A stretch of DNA of 64,000 nt, taken from Hypomesus transpacificus. Taxonomy: Eukaryota; Chordata; Actinopteri; Osmeriformes; Osmeridae. Where the stretch lies: contig NW_025814038.1 of NCBI RefSeq assembly GCF_021917145.1, positions 633,045-697,044 of the forward strand. The letters are read 5' to 3'. How positions within the stretch are numbered: the first letter of the stretch is position 1; each line of letters starts with the position of its first letter. Below the pieces are notes generated by a model, which was given only the letters and a program-made list of their open reading frames with translations, was not told the DNA's origin and searched no databases. The position numbers and the translations under genes were made by a program. Of the stretch, positions 63,077-64,000 are shown piece by piece.

Positions 63077-63470
63077 GTCTATCTAGGACGGCGAGCCTGG
63101 TTCACCTGTGAAGAGCAAATTAAAACCTCTAGCTAGCAGATTTTTTAAATGATTAACTAAAATGCTAATAGACATACCAAGCTAACTAAGCATTTAGGAG
63201 ATGCGGAAGAGAGCTCTGGGCGAGATCGCTTGTTCTTACCTGTCATTGGTGTGAACTCTTTTTTGCCTTGGTTAGTAGTTGGCTAGTAGGCAACGTGGTG
63301 ACTATAGCATGACATCTGGTTTGAAATGTTGTTGATCCCAGGGCTGTGAGACGTAAAATCCTGAAAGCAGAAATCAAAACAACTAATGCATGTGACTGTA
63401 ATCTACGGAAGCCTACGAAGGACAAACTGTATGGCCACGACAGTGACACTAGATGGCAGTGCAGCACAAC
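63077..63470 (-). other. wdr41 5' UTR exons
   Basis: The start-codon exon begins at 63105 (acceptor CTCTTCACAG on minus) and has 29 untranslated bases. A good donor (GTAAGAAC) ends an upstream untranslated exon at 63240, whose 5' limit is unknown but probably lies before 63470. Confidence 0.55.
63446..63459 (+). promoter_or_regulatory. CTCF-like motif at the wdr41 promoter
   Basis: ACACTAGATGGCAG matches the CTCF core consensus at 13 of 14 positions. Binding is inferred from the motif only. Confidence 0.4.
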
Positions 63471-63932
63471 ATCTTGGACCTCGACAGATCCTTTGAGTTC
63501 TCTCGAGCTTCGATTCTGCGTGACAACTGATTCTGAGAGGCTTTCTTTGGGGAGTTGTTGCTGAACAAACGTTTATTTTTTTCATCCATCGATTCATTGT
63601 TTAGTCTGCATGGTTTAAAATAGGCCTAAACAATTTTTTTGAACACGCTGGAAGGTGACAAACGTGATGTGCCGTAAGGTTGCGAATACAAATATAATTC
63701 ATTGCAGATCTTTATTCATTTTATAAAGTATAATCGCTTTCTTCACAATTATTATTTAAATGCTCAACATCGAAGCTGTCTGACACTTCCATGCCGATAG
63801 CTTCTCATCTTCCTCTTCCTCCCGACCCAGTCTTACTCGGTGGCGATACCCCCCCGCTCACCCCTCTCTGACTCTCACTCTTTCTCTCCATCTCCCTCTC
63901 TCCCCCTGGCTGTGTCTGCTCCGGCTCCTCAG

Positions 63933-63998
63933 ATTGAGACGACACGCGGTGGAGGGCCTGTGACCTTCATGGTGGCTCAGATCCGCGGCTGGCACTGA
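63933..63998 (+). CDS. Possible terminal exon of an unidentified gene (partial)
   Basis: A strong pyrimidine tract (63860-63930) ends in CTCCTCAG. It is followed by 22 open bases-in-phase codons ending in a stop: IETTRGGGPVTFMVAQIRGW then His-TGA. The peptide hints at a domain end, but I do not recognise the family, and the rest of the gene would have to lie upstream on the + strand across wdr41 or within unresolved sequence. Most likely either a chance frame or one exon of a gene overlapping this edge. Confidence 0.2.
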   Translation: METTRGGGPVTFMVAQIRGWH

Positions 63999-64000
63999 TT

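Overview
This window reads as nuclear DNA of a ray-finned (teleost) fish. Genes have GT-AG introns, there are many (CA)n, (GA)n and (TC)n microsatellites, tRNA-derived SINEs with a fish-type tail, and small hAT-like elements. The SINE sequence made me think of a smelt-like (osmeriform) fish, but that is a weak inference. A run of 100 N marks an assembly gap.

Five protein genes were recognised by reading exon by exon and comparing with remembered vertebrate proteins. They are s100z (+, 1598-3906), crhbp (-, 15738-11874), aggf1 (+, 24321-40245), pde8b (+, 42680-51423, middle part lost in the gap) and wdr41 (-, 63076-56941). This is the gene order I know from human 5q13-14 (S100Z-CRHBP-AGGF1-[ZBED3]-PDE8B-WDR41), except that no ZBED3-like gene is visible between aggf1 and pde8b. 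The genes do not form a pathway. They are a conserved linkage group: a calcium-binding protein, a secreted stress-hormone-binding protein, a nuclear/angiogenic FHA/G-patch protein, a cAMP phosphodiesterase and a lysosomal C9orf72-complex subunit.

Layout: 1-1.4 kb unrecognised; 1.4-4.8 kb s100z with a hAT-like MITE in its 3' UTR; 4.8-11.6 kb gene-free, with SINEs, GA tracts and a five-copy 32-bp repeat in which each copy carries a perfect heat-shock-element core; 11.6-15.8 kb crhbp; 15.8-23.9 kb gene-free with one clear MITE; 24-40.5 kb aggf1, two thirds of it a single 10.46-kb array of a 33-bp unit inside one intron; 41-56.1 kb pde8b and its long 3' region; 56.2-63.5 kb wdr41, tail-to-tail with pde8b; and a possible terminal exon of another gene at the right edge.

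The most unusual structure is the aggf1 minisatellite (about 317 copies). It is open in all three + frames and is read in frame from the upstream coding exon, so it mimics a 3,567-codon gene. It splits sharply into a large block without CpG and a small block with CpG. Each unit of the large block carries an acceptor-like pyrimidine tract plus CAG, while no unit carries a GT.
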